Assembly: GCA_039707465.1 (NCBI GenBank)
Contig: CM077643.1
Location: 374,152,419-374,216,418 of the forward strand
DNA length: 64,000 nt
From: Rhabdophis nuchalis
Taxonomy: Eukaryota > Chordata > Lepidosauria > Squamata > Natricidae
Reading direction: 5' to 3'
Shown here: one piece after another, positions 32,191 to 42,958 of the stretch
Layout of the letters: every line of letters starts with the position of its first letter
Position numbering within the stretch: the stretch's first letter is position 1
Made by a program: the position numbers and the translations under genes
The notes under the pieces: generated by a model
Seen by the model: the letters and a program-made list of their open reading frames with translations, nothing else
Databases searched by the model: none
What the model was told of the DNA's origin: nothing

Positions 32191-34963
32191 ACCAGAGTTG
32201 GAAGGGATCTTGGAGGTCTTCTAGTCCAACCCCCTATACTATTTCAGACAAATGGTTATCCAACATCTTCTTAAAGATTTCCAGTGTTGGGGCATTCACA
32301 ACTTCTGGAGGCAAGCTGTTCCACTGATTAATTGTTCTAACTCTCAGGAAATTTCTCCTCAATTCTAAGTTGCTTCTCTCCTTGACTAATTTCTACCCAT
32401 TGCTTCTTGTTCTGCCCTCAGGTGTTTTAGAGAATTTTGACTCCCTCTTCTTTGGGGCAACCCCGAGATACTGGAACACTGCTATCATTTCTCTCCTAGT
32501 CCTTCTTTTCATTAAACTAGATATATCCAGTTCCTGCAACCATTCCTCATATGTTGTTCCTCATATGTTTTAGCGTCCAGTCCCCTAAATCATCTTTGTT
32601 GCTCTTCTCTGCACTCTTTCTAGAACTCCACATCTTTTTTACATTGTGGTGACCAAAACTGAATGCAGCATTCCAAATGTGGCCTTACCAAGGCATTATA
32701 AACTGGTATTAACACTTCACATGATCTTAATTCTATCGCTCTGTTTATGCAGCCTAGAACTATGTTGGCTTTTTTGGCAGCTGCTGCACACTGCTGGCTC
32801 ATGTTTAAATGGTTGTCCACTAGAATTCCAAGATCCCTCTCAGTTGCTATTATTGAGCAAGGTACTACCTATACTATTCTGTTTTTCTTGCATAAATGTA
32901 GAACCTTATTCTTTTCACCATTGAATTTCATTTTGTTAGATAGTGCCCAATGTTCAAGTTTGTCAAGATCCTTCTGTATCTTAAGCCTATCTTCTGGAGT
33001 GTTGGCTATTCCTGCCATCTTGATGTCATCTGCAAATTTGAAGAGTTCCCCATTTATCCCCTCATGCAAATCATTGATGAAGATGTTGAAGAGTACTGGG
33101 CCTAAAACAGAGCCTTGGGGTACTCAACTGCATACTTCCCTCCATGTAGATGCAGTTCCATTGAGGACTACATGTTGAGTGAGGTTGGTCAGCCAGTTAT
33201 GAATCCATCTGGTGGTGATGCTGTCTAACCCACATTTTTCTACTTTATCTAGACTACTAGGTTATGGTCTACTTTATCAAATGCCTTGCTGAAGTCCAAG
33301 TAAATTATATCGACAGCATTCCTCTGGTCCATAAATTTTGTCACTTTGTTGAAGAATGCAATAAGATTAGTCTGGCATGATCTTTTTTTTGACAAACCCA
33401 TGTTGGCTTTTGGCTATTTACTTCTGCTAATTCGTTGCTTGATTATCTTTTTCAGAATCTTCCCTGGTATTGAGGTCAGGCTGATGGGTCTATAGTTTCC
33501 TGGATCTATTTTTTCCCCTTTTTTGTAGATGGGAAGCACATCAGCTCTTTTCCAGTATTCTGGCAGTTCCCCGGTGCTCCAGGATCTCTGAAAGATATAA
33601 TTCAGTGGTTCTGAGATCTCATCTGCCAGTTCCTTCAGAACCCTGGGGTATAATCCATCAGGTCCTGGTGATTTGAACTCATCTAGGGTAGACAGATGCT
33701 CGCTTATTCTTCCCTATTTCAACTTGTGTTCATAATTTGATTTTTGTGGTGTTGTCTTTGGTTGGTTGGATTGTTTTTTCCCTTTGTGTAAAGACAGATG
33801 CAAAAAATGAGTTAAATAAATAAATAAATAAATAAATTGAGATTTATTAACCGCACCCTCTCCCCACAGGGACCCGGGGCGGTGCACAGGCATAGTTAAA
33901 AACAATATACAATAATACAAACATTACTTAAAATAAAATTAAATAGAATTACCCGTGCTAAAAATATAAAATTAAGAACCCATTAAAATTTGCAGTTAAA
34001 AGACAGAGAGAACTATTCAAGGCCGGCCAGTCGAAAGAGATAGGTCTTCAATTTTACACGGAAGGAGCGGAGGTCGGTGGTCGTTCTAATATCAGGGGGA
34101 AGGTCGTTCCAGAGGGCCGGGCCCGCCACAGAGAGCGCCCTTCCCCTGGGCGTCGCCCGCTGACAAAGTCTAGTGGACGGCACCCGGAGAAGCCCCTCTC
34201 TGTGGGAGCGAATCGGTTGTGAGGATGTGTGGGGCAGGATCCGATCTCGCAGATAGCTAGGTCCCGAGCCATGGAGCGCTTTGAAGATGATAACTAACAC
34301 CTTGAAGCGCACCCGGAAGACGACAGGTAGCCAGTGCAGCTCGCGCAAGAGCGGTGTTACGTGGGCAAACCTAGAGGTGCCCATAATTGCTCGCGCGGCT
34401 GCATTCTGAACTAACTGAAGCCTCCGGGTGCACCTCAAGGGGAGCCCCATGTAGAGAGAGTTACAATAGTCCAGTCGGGATGTCACGAGGGCATGAGTGA
34501 CTGTGCGAAGGGCGTCCCGATCCAATAGGGGGCGCAATTGGCGAACCAGGCGAACCTGGTAAAACGCCCTCCTGGCCACGGCTGTCACTTGCTCTTCCAT
34601 AGACAGCCGGGTATCCAGGAGGACACCCAAATTGCGCGCCCCATCCACAGGGGCAAGATGTTCGCCCCCTATGGCCAGCGTTGGAGAAAGCTGGTTGAAT
34701 CGGGCAGCCGGAAACCACAGCCACTCGGTCTTGGTCGGGTTGAGCCTAAGTCCTGCTTTCTCCCTGTTGCTTGTCATCTTCTTGCCATTTTCTCCCAGCA
34801 ATGGACCAATTGTTTCCTTAACTTTTTTCTTGTTTTTAACATGTTGGAAGAAGCTTTTTTTGTAATTTTTATTTTTGTGGCAAGCCTTTCTTCATTGCGA
34901 GCCTTAGCTTTCCTCACTTCATCTTTACAGGCTCGGGCTATTTGCTGATATTTTGCCTTAATA
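32191..34963 (-). mobile_element. Long CR1 LINE, ORF2, interrupted by L2
   Basis: The minus strand covers much of CR1 ORF2. The pre-RT linker near 34800-34960 (ARACKDEVRKAKARNEE) is followed by RT from about 33800 down, with a FADD catalytic box near 33020 (LFKFADDIKMAG). The C-terminal domain follows ([30 protein letters not shown]), then the 3' UTR. An L2 at 33815-34794 splits it. Stops and frameshifts abound. This is the longest CR1 in the window. Confidence 0.9.
33815..34794 (-). mobile_element. L2-like LINE 3' fragment nested in CR1
   Basis: The longest open L2 frame in the window (34013-34801, minus) includes LRLNPTKTEWLWFP, LGVLLDTRLSME, LDYCNSLYMGLP, ALHGSGPSYLRD and LWNDLPPDIR. The + strand left end is the complement of an (AAAT)n tail at 33813-33840. 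The surrounding CR1 resumes at about 34795. Confidence 0.92.
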
Positions 34964-34966
34964 GTA

Positions 34967-35048
<82 letters not shown>

Positions 35049-35128
35049 CAACAACAACAACAACAACAATAACAATAACAATAATAACAATAATAACAAT
35101 AATAACAATAATAACAATAATAATAATT

Positions 35129-35175
<47 letters not shown>

Positions 35176-35190
35176 TATTATTATTATTTA
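34964..35190. repeat. (AAT)n/(AAC)n/(ATC)n compound microsatellite
   Basis: About 225 bp of trinucleotide repeat changes from TAA to CAA, mixed AAT-AAC, then CAT. It abuts the 3' tail side of the L2 at 35191 and probably grew from that tail. The homopolymeric open frames here are not genes. Confidence 0.95.
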
Positions 35191-35865
35191 ATTTATAACC
35201 TGCTCTCTCTCCCCGAAGGGACTCTAGGCGGGGCACAGGGAATTTAAAAATACAAATAAAGACCACAAACATAATACAATATTAAAACGAATTAAATTAA
35301 ACCCCTGCGCTAAAATCCCATATGAAAACTAAAATTAAACCCCTAAAAACCCTAAAAACAGTTTAATTACCCCAGGCCGGCCAAGCAGAAGTGTGTTTTT
35401 AATTTTTGACGGAAGGAGCGGAGGTCCGTGGTTGTTCTAATTTCGGGGAGAAGGTCGTTCCAGAGGGTTGGGCCTGCCACAGAGAAGGCCCTTCCCCTGG
35501 GCGTCGCCCGCTGGTATAACCTAGTGGACGGTACCCGGAGAAGTCCCTCTCTGTGGGAGCGAATCGGCCGCAGGGATGTATGGGGCAGGATGCGATCCCG
35601 CAGATAGCTAGGTCCCGTGCCATGGAGCGCTTTGAAGATGATAACCAACACCTTGAAGTACACCCGAAAGACGACAGGCAGCCAATGCAGCTCGCTCAGG
35701 AGCGGTGTTACATGGGAAAACCTAGAGGTTCCCATAACTGCCCGCGCAGCTGCCTTCTGGACAAGCTGAAGTCTTCGGGTGCACCTCAAGGGGAGCCCCA
35801 TGTAGAGAGCATTACAGTAGTCCAGTGGGGGTCTCACGAGAGCATGAGTGACTGTGCAAAGGGCA
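35191..35865 (-). mobile_element. L2-like LINE 3' fragment
   Basis: Minus-strand ORF2 C-terminus (LDYCNALYMGLP, LQLVQKAAARAVMG, LSELHWLPVVFR, LWNDLLPEIR) and 3' UTR. Its 5' side is cut at GGGCATCC, where the Penelope-like element begins. Confidence 0.92.
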
Positions 35866-36076
35866 TCCATGGTGAATTGTATTTTGGGGTGTAGGGAGTT
35901 GAGGTGTGTGAGGAAGTTGTCCAGTTTTTCTTTCCCATGTGGCCAAATTACAAAAGTGTCATCTACATATCTGAGCCAGATGACACTTTTGTAATTTGGC
36001 CACATGGGAAAGAAAAACTGGACAACTTCCTCACACACCTCAACTCCCTACACCCCAAAATACAATTCACCATGGA
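35866..36076. repeat. 99-bp perfect inverted repeat with 13-bp spacer
   Basis: Arms 35866-35964 and 35978-36076 are exact reverse complements; the spacer is ACATATCTGAGCC. It would extrude as a near-perfect 99-bp stem. Confidence 0.97.
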
Positions 36077-36869
36077 AATAGAAGCCAACAACCAACTCCC
36101 TTTTCTAGACGTCCTAATCTACAAAAAAACTAATGGCTCCCTAGGACACACCATCTACCGGAAAAAAACACACACCAACCGCTACCTAAATGCACAATCC
36201 CATCACCACCCTGCACAGATAAACTCTGTAGCCAAAACCCTCATACACAGAACCAAACGCCTAGCTGACAAAGACCATCTGAAAACCGAAATACACTTCC
36301 TCACAAATACATTAATATCCAACGGATTCAGAAGAAAAACAATCACCAAACTAATCCAACAAGAAACACCCCCCAGGAACCAAGACAAAGAACAGAAAAA
36401 TGGCATTGCCCTCATCCCATACATTAAAGGTACCACAGACAAAATCAGCAAAATTCTCCACAAGCACAACATCAAGACAGCCTTCAACACCGACCAAAAA
36501 ATAACCAATATCCTAAGGAACCCAAAAGACAAGATCCAGCTAGAAAACCAAGGAATCTACAAAATTCCATGTAAAAGCTGCCCTGCCACTTACATAGGAC
36601 AAACCAACAGAAGGATTAGTGCACGTATTGCTGAACATAAAAATGCTTTAAAAAATCATCTTAATAGCTCATCTCTCTATCAACATTTCAAAACTACAGG
36701 ACATGACATTGACTTTCAACGAACTAAAATGATCTCCAAGGCGGAACAGCTCAACAGGAGAATAATCAGAGAAGCCATTAAAATAGAGAAACAATCTAGC
36801 AGCATGAACAGACGTGATGATACCTCCCGCCTACCAGATATCTGGAAGCCAGCATTGACCAGCAGATGA
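35978..36869 (+). pseudogene. Penelope-like RT end plus GIY-YIG endonuclease
   Basis: The frame is open for about 297 codons. The RT part begins at the catalytic DD and lacks fingers and most of palm. The linker is lysine-rich. The GIY-YIG endonuclease has GIYKIPC from 36552 and YIGQTNRR from 36591, followed by ARIAEHKNALK, with the arginine/histidine region expected of the family. The endonuclease looks intact, but the RT cannot work. The few in-frame codons upstream, including a potential ATG at 35904, come from the inverted arm and are not native. Confidence 0.88.
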
Positions 36870-37065
36870 GCCCCACCCTCCAGCCAAGCCATTGAAATTC
36901 AAAACAAGGAGAAACATACAAATGAGACCAATCAGCATCAATCTACCAGTCACGATGCAACTGCACAGCAAATCAACCCACTCACAACAATAGTAAGCAC
37001 TCCACCACCCCCACCAAGATTTAAAGAGGGGCGATGCCTCCGCAGTCACACTCACAGACACAAGC

Positions 37066-37106
37066 CTGCCTGATGATGACAAGTGAGATCTTGTCGAAAC
37101 GTTGCA
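37066..37106 (+). ncRNA. Hammerhead-like ribozyme motif of the Penelope-like element
   Basis: CTGATGA (37070-37076), one unpaired T, GACAAG (37078-37083), the loop TGAGAT, CTTGTC (37090-37095) and then GAAAC (37096 on). This is the conserved order of a hammerhead core with a 6-bp stem II. Penelope-like elements are known to carry such ribozymes. The extra T next to stem II is unusual, and stems I and III are not clear, so activity is uncertain. Confidence 0.5.
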
Positions 37107-37206
37107 ACAACTTTTCTATGCCTTATACACGGGAAAATCCCCGAAGCCAGCTATGCCAGCATACCTACACCCGTGAAAATCTACGAAAACAGACTGTGAC
37201 TGCGGA

Positions 37207-37320
37207 GGCCAGCAGAGTTCATCACGTGAGGAAGTGGTTACGCTGCCATATCTGCAGACAACACCACTGTCTGGATTCCTGGTCGTCACGTGCGCTCCTG
37301 TCACCTGAAACCATCCCAAG
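37207..37320 (+). pseudogene. ERV2 integrase C-terminal end
   Basis: It corresponds to 11049-11160 of ERV1 (CAGCAGAGTTCATCACGTG aligns with the ERV1 CAGCTGAACTCATCACCTG) and is followed directly by the env-position frame, as in ERV1. Upstream pol is lost where the Penelope-like element ends. Confidence 0.8.
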
Positions 37321-38079
37321 ATGAATCTACACCTGCTCCTGATCCTGTTCCTACTCCAACCCTCACATCAACTCCTTGAATGCAGACCCCTGTTCCAGTT
37401 TCTCCAGAAAGGAGCCACGGCTGTCATCCGATGCAAGGATCCGGAACAGATTTATTGCCCTTTTGCCTTTCTGCATAATGGTAAATATGTTCACCCACAC
37501 CACACAGGACATCACATGATATACTTACATCACCCCTGCAGAATGACATTGACATTTGCCTCTGAAGCCACCATCGGACTGTACACCTGCCAAAGCTTTG
37601 ATGGAAAACACCTTGTGACCAAAGCAATAGAGGTGGTTTTGCTGAACTTGGCTGCACGTCCACCAATACCTGACCATCTTACACACCACATGACACGGGG
37701 GGGAAAGGACATCTTTCCCAACAGCCACCGATCCCGAAACCGCCGTTCGGTGCTTAACCAGGCCCAGCCCGAACAAAGATGGACACACCAACCCTTTCTT
37801 CAGACATGGCAGATAAAAGATGCTTATGGAACTGTACTAAATTCAGCATTTAACAAGACGCAATTATATACATGGCTCCCTAATATAACATGGTTAAAGA
37901 ACTTTGTAATTACAATAATTGGTATTGTTGCTATGCTTGTTATGTTATGTTGCTGTATTCAATGTTTGCCTTCAATTAATAATGATGTTCAAAGGTTTTA
38001 TTCCAAAGGTGCGATGAGGTGGAGTCAGATGACCCAACCCAGAAGGAGAGCTCTATTTCTCACCTACAAGAATCTCTGA
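37321..38079 (+). CDS. ERV2 env-position frame with Ig-like domain and membrane anchor
   Basis: An uninterrupted 252-codon frame. Residues 1-17 are a hydrophobic leader. Residues 25-108 look like one Ig-like domain: GATAVIRC with Cys38, AFLHNGK, and GLYTC with Cys90, plus Cys46 and Cys73. The usual Asp before GxYxC is Thr. A dibasic RSRNRRS (136-142) would suit furin. Sites NKT and NIT may be glycosylated. Residues about 194-214 form a membrane helix, and this segment is almost identical in DNA to ERV1 env (11998-12140). Known retroviral SU features are not evident. It may be a captured host receptor-type domain or an unusual env; expression is unknown. Without the retroviral context it would be called a single-pass Ig protein. 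Confidence 0.6.
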   Translation: MNLHLLLILFLLQPSHQLLECRPLFQFLQKGATAVIRCKDPEQIYCPFAFLHNGKYVHPHHTGHHMIYLHHPCRMTLTFASEATIGLYTCQSFDGKHLVTKAIEVVLLNLAARPPIPDHLTHHMTRGGKDIFPNSHRSRNRRSVLNQAQPEQRWTHQPFLQTWQIKDAYGTVLNSAFNKTQLYTWLPNITWLKNFVITIIGIVAMLVMLCCCIQCLPSINNDVQRFYSKGAMRWSQMTQPRRRALFLTYKNL

Positions 38080-38356
38080 CATCCCTATGTTTGATTTTTC
38101 CCCATGGCTTACAACCCTTGTTAGTGCCCTTGCTGGACCTTTGATTATATTGCTGCTTATATGTGTTATAGGACCTTTTGTATTTAATCATATAATGAAA
38201 ATTTGAAAACTCGTTTGTCTACCATGGAAGCAATGCTCCTCGCACACTCGTCTGAAAAAGAACCTTTTCTGTCAACAGAGGACGAAAAAGATATCATTGC
38301 AGAGGACTTAAAACGCCCGTATGCAATAGGTAGTGATGAGGAGCCAGATTGGTAGA
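38051..38356 (+). pseudogene. ERV2 env C-terminal remnant
   Basis: In another frame, 38090-38206 encodes a typical retroviral TM anchor ([18 protein letters not shown], then GPFVFNHIM). After a stop, 38224-38355 encodes an acidic cytoplasmic-tail-like segment ending PDW. It is separated from the upstream Ig-like frame by the ERV1-type segment, so env here is a mosaic and disrupted. Confidence 0.75.
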
Positions 38357-38369
38357 GGGCATCTCCTTA

Positions 38370-38389
38370 AAAAACAAAAACAGAGGAGA
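38370..38389 (+). other. ERV2 polypurine tract
   Basis: AAAAACAAAAACAGAGGAGA lies directly before the LTR start TGTTGCG, very like the ERV1 tract. Confidence 0.8.
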
Positions 38390-39622
38390 TGTTGCGATTA
38401 CTGTTCCAGGTTTTGGCAGTACAGTAGGTTTTAACTTAGTAGGCTTTAGCTCAATAGGCTTTAAACCATAATAGGCCACTGAATGAAACCGGGACCTAGG
38501 AAGCACACGTCATCTCGCCTGACAAAGGCTAACAAAGGCTAATGTGTACCATCACCCAATTCTTGGAGCACGTATCCAATACACCAAGCAATACACAAAA
38601 TGTAACTAAATGTATCTTGCTAGATAGCTGAATGTATTTTCCCAGGCTATTGTATGTGTTTTACCTCTGAAGGTAAACACCTCTGGTGCCCTCTGGTGCC
38701 TCTGAAGCCTCTAAAGCCACCATCGGACTGTACACCTGCCAAAGCTTTGATGGAACACCTGCCAAAGCTTTGATGGAAAACACCTTGTGACCAAAGCAAT
38801 AGAGGTGGTTTTGCTGAACTTGGCTGCACGTCCACCAATACCTGACCATCTTACACACCACATGACACGGGGAAAAAAGGACATCTTTCCCAACAGCCAC
38901 CGATCCCGGATGGTTTCAGGTGACAGGAGCGCACGTGACGACCAGGAATCCAGACAGTGGTGTTGTCTGCAGATATGGCGGCATAACCACTTCCTCACGT
39001 GATGAACTCTGCTGGTCCTCGCCAGGTCAGGTCAGGTAGGCGCCGGTAATAGACAAGTGGTCACTGATGTTCAGCAGAGGGGGAAAGAAGAAAAGTGACG
39101 ACAAGCAGCAGACATTGCAGGTTGACCAGTCAGGTTAAGAAAATTAAGGATGTAAAAACACAAGTTAAGGGTGTCTTGCACAGCTGGGAGACCAGGGGCT
39201 GTTTTCCCCCGTGAGCCAATGTAACGGTCGAGCATGTTTTAATGTTTAATTTGCTCTTTCAACCAAGGCTTGTCCTTGGCTATTGTATGGAATACCAATT
39301 CTTGGAGCACGTATCCAATACACCAAGCAATACACAAAATGTAACTAAATGTATTTTGCTAGATAGCTGAATGTATTTTCCCAGGCTATTGTATGTGTTT
39401 TACCAAGCAACTGAATTCTGCTAAGCAACTGGATGTCAACCAATCAACACTGTACTAAATGTATCTTTTTACTTTTGTAACTAATAAAAGAGCACGTATT
39501 GAGTTAGTCGGGGCGAGCTCATCTTGAGAAAACCCTCCACGTTTTGCATTCTTTTCTCACCGGAGCCGAGCTGCCCGCCTTCTGTAGTATCGCGTTCCCT
39601 CAATAGGGGGCGCTACTCAACA
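38390..39622 (+). repeat. ERV2 3' LTR split by a rearranged insertion
   Basis: LTR parts are 38390-38662 and about 39403-39622, from TGTTGCG to a CTCAACA end. The right part is clearly related to the ERV1 LTR (TTTTACTTTTGTAACTAATA, GTTCCCTCAATAGGGGGCG) but more diverged than the two ERV1 LTRs are from each other. No 5' LTR is in the window. The direct repeat 38556-38662 / 39295-39402 flanks the insertion. Confidence 0.8.
38663..39294. other. Scrambled insertion made of ERV2 env and inverted integrase pieces
   Basis: 38663-38695 is short repetitive filler (CCTCTGGTG units). 38696-38908 is a direct copy of the Ig-like env region around 37555-37736, with ACACCTGCCAAAGCTTTG duplicated inside. 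38909-39294 is the reverse complement of integrase coding sequence: it mirrors 37210-37316 and continues into integrase upstream of it that is missing from the main ERV2 body, including the complement of a VERAN-type motif. Confidence 0.85.
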
Positions 39623-40290
39623 ACCAGGACAGAGGAACAACCCCTGTCCCGAGCCCTCCAGAGATCATCAACCAATGCGACCAATGCTGTTTCCATGCTG
39701 TACCCAGGCCTGAAACCTGACTGGTACAGATCAAGATAGACAGCTTTCTCCAGGTTCTTGGGAAGCTGTCGCTCCACCACACTCTCAACAACCTTCGCCA
39801 CAAAACGAAGGTTGGAGACTGGACGATAGTTTGCCAAAAGCGCCGGGTCCAGGGAAGGCTTCTTGAGGAGGGGCCTCACCACCGCCTCTTTCAAAGTGGT
39901 GGGGAAGAAACCCTCTCTCAAAGAAGCATTGATAATACCCTGGAGCCAGCCTCGTGTAACCTCCTGGGTGCCAGCACCAACCAGGAGGGACACGGGTCCA
40001 CTAAACATGTGGCAACACTAAGCCTACCCAAAATCCTGTCTACGTCCTTGGGCGTCACAGGGTGAAACTCCTCCCAGATAACATTCTCAAGGCCTGCCTC
40101 CATCACCCCATCTAGCCCTACCCAGTCAGAGTCCAGCCCTTCCCGAATCTGAGCGATTTTGTCTTGCAGGTATTGTACAAAATCCTCAGCTTTACCCTGC
40201 AAGGGGTCCTCCCGTGCTTCCATATGTAAGAGGGAGCAGGTCACCCTAAACAGGGTGGCTGGGCGATTATCTGCAGACACAATAAGAGCG
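39623..40290 (-). mobile_element. L2-like LINE, middle of ORF2
   Basis: The minus strand encodes the region before and into [53 protein letters not shown] and [14 protein letters not shown]. The frame breaks near 39960. It abuts the ERV2 LTR end. Confidence 0.9.
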
Positions 40291-40299
40291 GAAAAATAA

Positions 40300-40690
40300 T
40301 GCTGTGATTAGATGTAAATAAAGATACAGCCAGAGATTATGGTCATGCTTGTTGGTCACAGTTACCCTGATCCTACTCAACATGTTTCAGTTAGGCTTGG
40401 CTTCACAGCAGTGTTCTGATAGTGCTCTTTTTTAAGGAGGTAAAAAAGTCTTTTCTTGCAGAACAAAGAGGAACTAAGAGGAACTAAGATGTGCCTGGTT
40501 GACTTTTACTGTTTTCCTATTGGTTGTTCTGCTTGACAGCCCAAGTATAAATATCTGCCAAGCAGATCGTGGTGCTGAAGTTGTTATTCTACCTTTCTGT
40601 TGCTGTTCGTTCTAATAAAGAGTTGTTGAAGGTTACCTCAGTGAGTCTGTCACTTCTGTTCATCAGTTTTCAGTACATGTGCTTTTGCTT
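40300..40690 (+). repeat. Possible solo LTR
   Basis: AAGTATAAATAT near 40550 and TAATAAAG near 40614, followed by GT-rich sequence, give the TATA and poly(A) spacing of an LTR. Ends and target duplication were not found, so the call is tentative. Confidence 0.3.
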
Positions 40691-40980
40691 CATCAATAAA
40701 TGGACCGCTTTTCAATCAGCCTCCAGTTTCCATTTTGTCTATAGTGCCTTTCACCTGGCTTGGAACTGAACCAGGTGGATATTTCTTCCAACAGGAAGAT
40801 ATATCAATAATCCATTAACCCTCCCTATTCCAAATTCTCAGAAAAAAAGGGGAAGGAGCAGTCCTTGCAGTCAGATTGAAGCAGTCTTCATAAGCCTTGT
40901 TAAGCCATGGTTGATCTGATGGTAAATCTGTCTGTATTATATTCTAACTTTGGGGCAGCAAAGATTGGATGACTCTAGAT

Positions 40981-41860
40981 CAGGGGTCGGGAACCTATGG
41001 CTCGTGAGCCAGATATGGCTCTTTTGATGGCTGCATCTGGCTCACAGACAAATCTATATAAATAACATAGCCGCACGCGCGCCGCACAATTACAGCTCGG
41101 AGCAGGACCACCACCCCTCTCTCAACTGGTCCTTCCTTGCTCGGAGGAAAGCTTCTGCAGAAGCCCAGGCGAGTGAGAACAACTTCCCGCTGTTACGAAG
41201 TCTCCGAGGCTATAATTGTATGGCTGTGCGCACGGGCCTATGTTTTCCACGGACAGTGCGCATGCACAGCCCATACAATTACAGCCTTGGAGACTTCGTA
41301 ATGGCAGGAAGTTGTTCTCATTCACCTGGGCTTCTGCAGAAGCTTCCCTCCGAAGCCCTCCAAGCAAGGAAGGACCAGTTGGGAGAGGGGCTGTGGTCCT
41401 GCTCCGGGCTGTAATTATGCGTTGCGCACACGGCGGCTATGTATTCCACGGAGTGGGGCTGGAAGACGAGACAGGCACAGAGAGAGAGAGGGAGGGAGGG
41501 GATCAGAGAGAGACTGACAGAAACAGAGAGAGAGAGAGAGACTGAGTGAGTGAGGGACAGACAGACAGACAGACACAAACACATATACACACACAGAGTG
41601 AGTGATTAAGTGAGTGAGAGACAGAAAGACAGACACACACACACACACACAGAGTGACAGAGAGGAAGGGAGGAGAAAAGGAAAGAGAAAGAAAGAAAAA
41701 GAATTAAGAGACTTATTGTACTTTAAAAGTGTTGGTCTTAAATAAAATGCAAACGTTTACTTGTATTTAGTTTTAAACATATTGTATGGCTCTCACGGAA
41801 TTACATTTTAAAATATGTGGCGTTCCTGGCTCTCTCAGCCAAAAAGGTTCCCAACCCCTG
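40981..41860. mobile_element. hAT-type non-autonomous element, 880 bp
   Basis: Ends CAGGGGTCGGGAACC and GGTTCCCAACCCCTG, with the perfect 8-bp duplication CTCTAGAT at 40973-40980 and 41861-41868. The interior has an inverted repeat (about 41097-41215 against 41260-41410) and a (GA)/(CAGA)-rich run at 41475-41690. It is related to the element at 53537 in opposite orientation. No transposase. Confidence 0.93.
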
Positions 41861-42084
41861 CTCTAGATGATTCTATAAATCACTGGTATAGAAATGAGTG
41901 AGAACAGTCGGAACGGCCATCTGCACAGCCACATGAATAGGCTCTGCTTCGGTGTAGAAGTGAGCATAAAAATAGGCTACCAGAAAATTGTGCTGCTCAT
42001 ACTTCCCAGCAGGATCTTTCCTCTTTTTTTTTTCTCCCACCATTTCTTTTGACATAGGTGGAGGCAGAAGACCAGCAGGAGATT

Positions 42085-42270
42085 ATAGTTCTGAGGGTCT
42101 TTGCTATTCTCTAAGCTTGGATGTTTTCTTGCAGACTTTTCATTATCCAAACTAGAATAAAAACATCATGCTAGCATTGATGATGTTACCTAGTTTGGGT
42201 AATGAAACCTCTGCAAGAAAACAACTAAGTTCAGAGAGCACCAAGGACCCCACAATTCAACTCTGAGCTA
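42085..42270. mobile_element. Fold-back remnant with hammerhead-like motifs on both arms
   Basis: The right arm reads TTGATGATGTTACC, then GGGTAATGAAACC and CTCTGCAAGAAAACAAC. The left arm is its degraded reverse complement around CTAGCATGATG. The core C is T in the right arm, so it is probably inactive. Same family as 13130 and 51140. Confidence 0.55.
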
Positions 42271-42958
42271 CAAATATTCTCCTCTATCAGAATATGATTC
42301 TTTTGTTGCCAGTTCTTCAGTCTGAAAGAGCCATCACTTCTGGGCCTTCCGCTACAAATAACAGGCACGAAACCAGCCATTCCTTGCTATGCATCTCTTT
42401 CCCCTGATGCCTCCCCATAAAGACAAGCATCTCTATTTTGAGTCACTCTCTCAAGACAGGAGTCAAAAGGATGGGTAGCACATTTTATGCCACCATCCTT
42501 TCCTGTTTGCTCTTGTAGCAGAAGATAGCATTTTTAATACTGCTGGGCAGAAAATCCCCCAATCAAAAGTAAAAAAAGAAGAAAGCTGTCGCCATACTCC
42601 ACATCAATTCATACTCCTTCATACCCCCTCCCCCAATCTCATTTTAAACCAACAATGCCTTGTTTGTTCTCCAGTGTGATATATGCAGGAGTTGTTGAAT
42701 CCTAGGGGCAATTAGGTTTAAACTGGGACTAGAACAATACATCTTTACACTATGTACTGGAGCCACCGAAATAGCAATTAAAGATAGGAACAAGTAAGCA
42801 CTTTTAAAGTGAACCTGCCCTCAAGTCACAGTTATCCAGGTGGCAGTTTGGGTTATATGTTATTTGTCTGGACTTTATTCTCTGTCACACACACCAAAAA
42901 TTCATTCAGATTTATTGCATCTTATCAACATCCATCTAGCAGGCTTCATATTGTAGAT
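42271..42958. other. No gene or clear repeat seen
   Basis: Mixed sequence with no frame that I can assign. Confidence 0.5.

Larger units (their letters stand above)
35866..37206 (+). mobile_element. Penelope-like retroelement, 5'-truncated, with inverted 5' end
   Basis: The element consists of a 99-bp inverted start (35866-35964), a 13-bp spacer, the forward copy (35978-36076) continuing to a reading frame that ends at 36869, and a 3' region of about 335 bp. The encoded C-terminal half has the end of the RT domain (DDTFVIWPHG, LPFLDVLIYKK) and a GIY-YIG endonuclease. It is 5'-truncated at the RT catalytic DD and abuts ERV2. Confidence 0.92.

Noticed and set aside
34942..35272. Poly-Asn, poly-Ile and poly-Asp frames
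   Set aside because: These are translations of a trinucleotide microsatellite.
37321..38079. Treating the Ig-like frame as an independent host gene
   Set aside because: It starts at the env position after integrase sequence, ends in a retroviral anchor and is followed by a polypurine tract and LTR, so it belongs to ERV2 even if the domain was captured.
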